Source of the DNA: Corynebacterium yonathiae
GTDB lineage: Bacteria > Actinomycetota > Actinomycetes > Mycobacteriales > Mycobacteriaceae
Assembly (NCBI RefSeq): GCF_022288805.1
Contig: NZ_JAKOPM010000010.1
Span: 1 to 64,000 of the forward strand
Reading direction: 5' to 3'
Length of the DNA: 64,000 nucleotides
Position 1 is the first letter of the stretch. Every line of letters begins with the position of its first letter. Of this stretch, positions 62,258-64,000 are shown piece by piece. The translations under genes and the position numbers were made by a program. The notes under the pieces were generated by a model. That model worked only from the letters and a program-made list of their open reading frames with translations, ran no database searches and was not told the origin of the DNA.

Positions 62258-64000
62258 ATGTCTCGCTTTAGCCCTCTCAACTGGCCGGTTGTGCGCCAGC
62301 TGCGCAGTGGCGATCCCTTCGGAAGGGACGTCAATACGCAGTCTCAAAAGAGTAAAGATAAGCATGGGCGCACCGTGGAAGCGGACCGCGTAGTGCAGTC
62401 GGTGTGCCCGTACTGCGCGGTTGGTTGCTCGCAGCGCGTATATGTCAAAGATGACCGCGTCATTCAGGTGGAGGGCGATCCGGATTCGCCCATTTCTCGT
62501 GGACGCCTGTGCCCGAAGGGATCTGCGTCGGAGCAGTTGATTAACTCCGCTACGCGCCTTACCAAGATTAAGTATCGTGCGCCGTACTCGACGGAGTGGC
62601 AGGATCTTGATGAAGATACCGCGATGGAGATGATTGCGGATCGTTTCTTGGAAGCCCGCCGGAACGGTTGGCAGGATGTGGACGATGAAGGTCGCACGCT
62701 CAACCGCACGATGGGCATTGCCGGTTTGGGCGGTGCGACCTTAGATAATGAGGAAAATTACCTCATCAAGAAGCTTTTTACCGCCGCTGGTGCGATTCAG
62801 CTCGAGAACCAGGCGCGTATATGACACTCCGCCACTGTTCCTAGTCTAGGAACTTCGTTTGGCCGCGGCGGCGCAACCCAACCGCTGCAGGATATGGCGA
62901 ATGCGGACTGCATCGTCATTGAGGGTTCTAATATGGCCGAGTGCCATCCCGTGGGGTTCCAGTGGGTGGTGGAAGCCAAGAAGCGTGGTGCCCGCATCAT
63001 TCACGTGGATCCGCGTTATACGCGCACGTCTGCCTTTGCGAATCGCCACATTGGCATTCGCGGCGGTACGGATGTGGTGCTTTTGGGCGCAGTCATTAAC
63101 TACCTGCTGGACAATGACCTGTATTTCCATGACTACGTGGTGGCGTATACCAATGCGCCGATGATCATTTCGGAGGACTACCAGGACACCGAAGATCTGG
63201 ACGGTCTGTTCTCTGGTTATGATCCAGAGACCGGTAAGTACGTCACGGATTCGTGGCAATACGTGCAGAAGCCGGAGGGTGCGTCGTGGAATGTGGAACG
63301 CGATGAGACGCTAGAGCATCCGAATTCGGTCTTCCAGATTCTCAAGCGGCACTACGCGCGCTATACGCCTGAGGTAGTGGAGGAGACCTGCGGTATTGCG
63401 CAGGAGGACTTCTATTACCTAGCGGAGTCGATCGCGCGGAATTCCACGCCGGATCGCACCACCTGCTTTGCTTATGCGTTGGGCTTTACCCAGCACACTC
63501 TGGGTGCGCAGTTTATTCGTACCGCGGCCATCTTGCAGCTGCTCACCGGCAATGTGGGTCGCCCAGGTTCGGGCATTATGGCGCTGCGCGGCCACGCCTC
63601 AATTCAGGGTTCTACCGATATCCCGACTCTGTTCCACTCCTTGCCGGGATATTTGCCGATGCCGAGCGTCGACAAGCAAAGCTGGCCAGAGTTCGTTGAT
63701 GGAATCCGTAATGAGTCGCAGAAGGGCTTTTGGCAGATCGGTGAGAACTATGCGGTCTCGCTGATGAAGTCCTACTGGGGCGATGCAGCCACCAAGGACA
63801 ACGGATGGGGCTATGACCTCATGCCGCGCATTTCTGGTGCGCATTCGACCTATGAAACGCTCATGGCCATGCTGGATGAGCAGGTGGAAGGCTACTTTGT
63901 CTTTGGCCAGAACCCGGCCGTGGCGCAGTCCAACGGCGGTATGCAGCGCCGCGGCTTGGCGGCGCTGAAGTGGCTGGTCGTACGCGATTTCCAGGAGATT
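62258..64000 (+). CDS. Formate dehydrogenase alpha subunit, in-frame UGA (Sec), 3' end outside window
   Basis: At least 581 codons, running off the window. The N-terminal [4Fe-4S] motif is CPYCAVGC...CPKGSAS (Cys about residues 50-90). The motif LENQARI is followed by TGA (62822-62824) and then HSATVPSLGTSFGRGGAT, so UGA falls exactly at the active-site Sec/Cys that binds Mo or W in FdnG/FdhF enzymes. The frame stays open to 64000 with normal domains after it (PVGFQWVVEAKKRGARIIHVDPRYTRT). I see no twin-arginine signal. ATG 62258 has AAAGGA only one base away, so the start is uncertain; GTG 62237 is an alternative. A nonsense mutation is the other reading, less likely. Confidence 0.88.
62837..62853 (+). 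promoter_or_regulatory. SECIS-like hairpin after the UGA
   Basis: GTTCCTA and TAGGAAC form a 7-bp stem with a GTC loop, 12 bases after the UGA. Distance and apical sequence CTAGTCTAG resemble bacterial SECIS elements of formate dehydrogenase mRNAs, in which SelB recognises the loop. It is coding sequence as well. Confidence 0.75.

Noticed and set aside
62822..62824. TGA as a true stop that makes the formate dehydrogenase a pseudogene
   Set aside because: The codon falls exactly at the Sec position, a SECIS-like hairpin follows and the frame remains intact for at least 390 further codons. Nonsense mutation stays as the less likely alternative.

Overview
This is a stretch of a Corynebacterium-type chromosome (order Mycobacteriales). 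The evidence is the gene order, which follows the mycobacterial blocks rplY-prs-glmU-TetR-mfd-mazG-lpqU-eno-ftsB-DUF501-ppx and greA-DUF4307-mca-(Rv1083-like)-uppS-coaA-glyA-phoH2-fumC-glpX-DUF4245-xseBA-ispH-ychF, together with mycothiol metabolism (mca), an LGFP-repeat protein and moderately high GC. The species cannot be fixed from the sequence alone.

Layout. 1-20.5 kb is core housekeeping: ribosomal protein L25/Ctc, PRPP synthase and GlmU (precursor supply for nucleotides and cell wall), a tRNA-Gln, the transcription-repair factor Mfd, MazG, an LpqU-like transglycosylase, enolase, an FtsB-like divisome protein and Ppx. A DUF222/HNH protein and two tandem paralogous lipoproteins interrupt the ancestral order. 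20.4-21.3 kb is a scar: a tRNA-Leu(UAA) gene whose 3' end and terminator are duplicated as a 40-bp direct repeat around a decayed, internally deleted transposase gene. 21.3-25.4 kb is accessory: a BI-1 family membrane protein, a DUF3558-like lipoprotein broken at a G6 tract, and a large Gly/Ala-rich protein of unknown function. 25.4-51.4 kb returns to conserved genes (greA, mca, uppS, coaA, glyA, phoH2, fumC, glpX, xseAB, ispH, rmuC, ychF), interrupted by a decayed CAP-domain gene and a TetR/MFS efflux operon with an obvious palindromic operator. A cation diffusion facilitator gene at 50.46 kb carries a yybP-ykoY (Mn2+) riboswitch.

51.4-64 kb is the most unusual part. After a PRC-barrel/YsnF-like stress protein, a dicarboxylate/amino acid symporter and a nuclease comes a 5.85-kb composite structure: two apparently identical IS110-family elements in the same orientation flank a metal ABC transporter whose permease and solute-binding protein are fused in one polypeptide and whose ligand signature points to manganese. 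The outer ends of this structure lie at or near copies of a dispersed REP-like palindrome. Beyond it are pyroglutamyl-peptidase and, running off the window, a formate dehydrogenase alpha subunit with an in-frame UGA at the selenocysteine position followed by a SECIS-like hairpin.

The Mn-riboswitch-controlled CDF exporter and the transposon-borne Mn-type importer suggest two opposing, separately acquired arms of manganese handling within 10 kb. The UGA-containing formate dehydrogenase, if selenocysteine is inserted, predicts a selA/selB/selC/selD set elsewhere in the genome.
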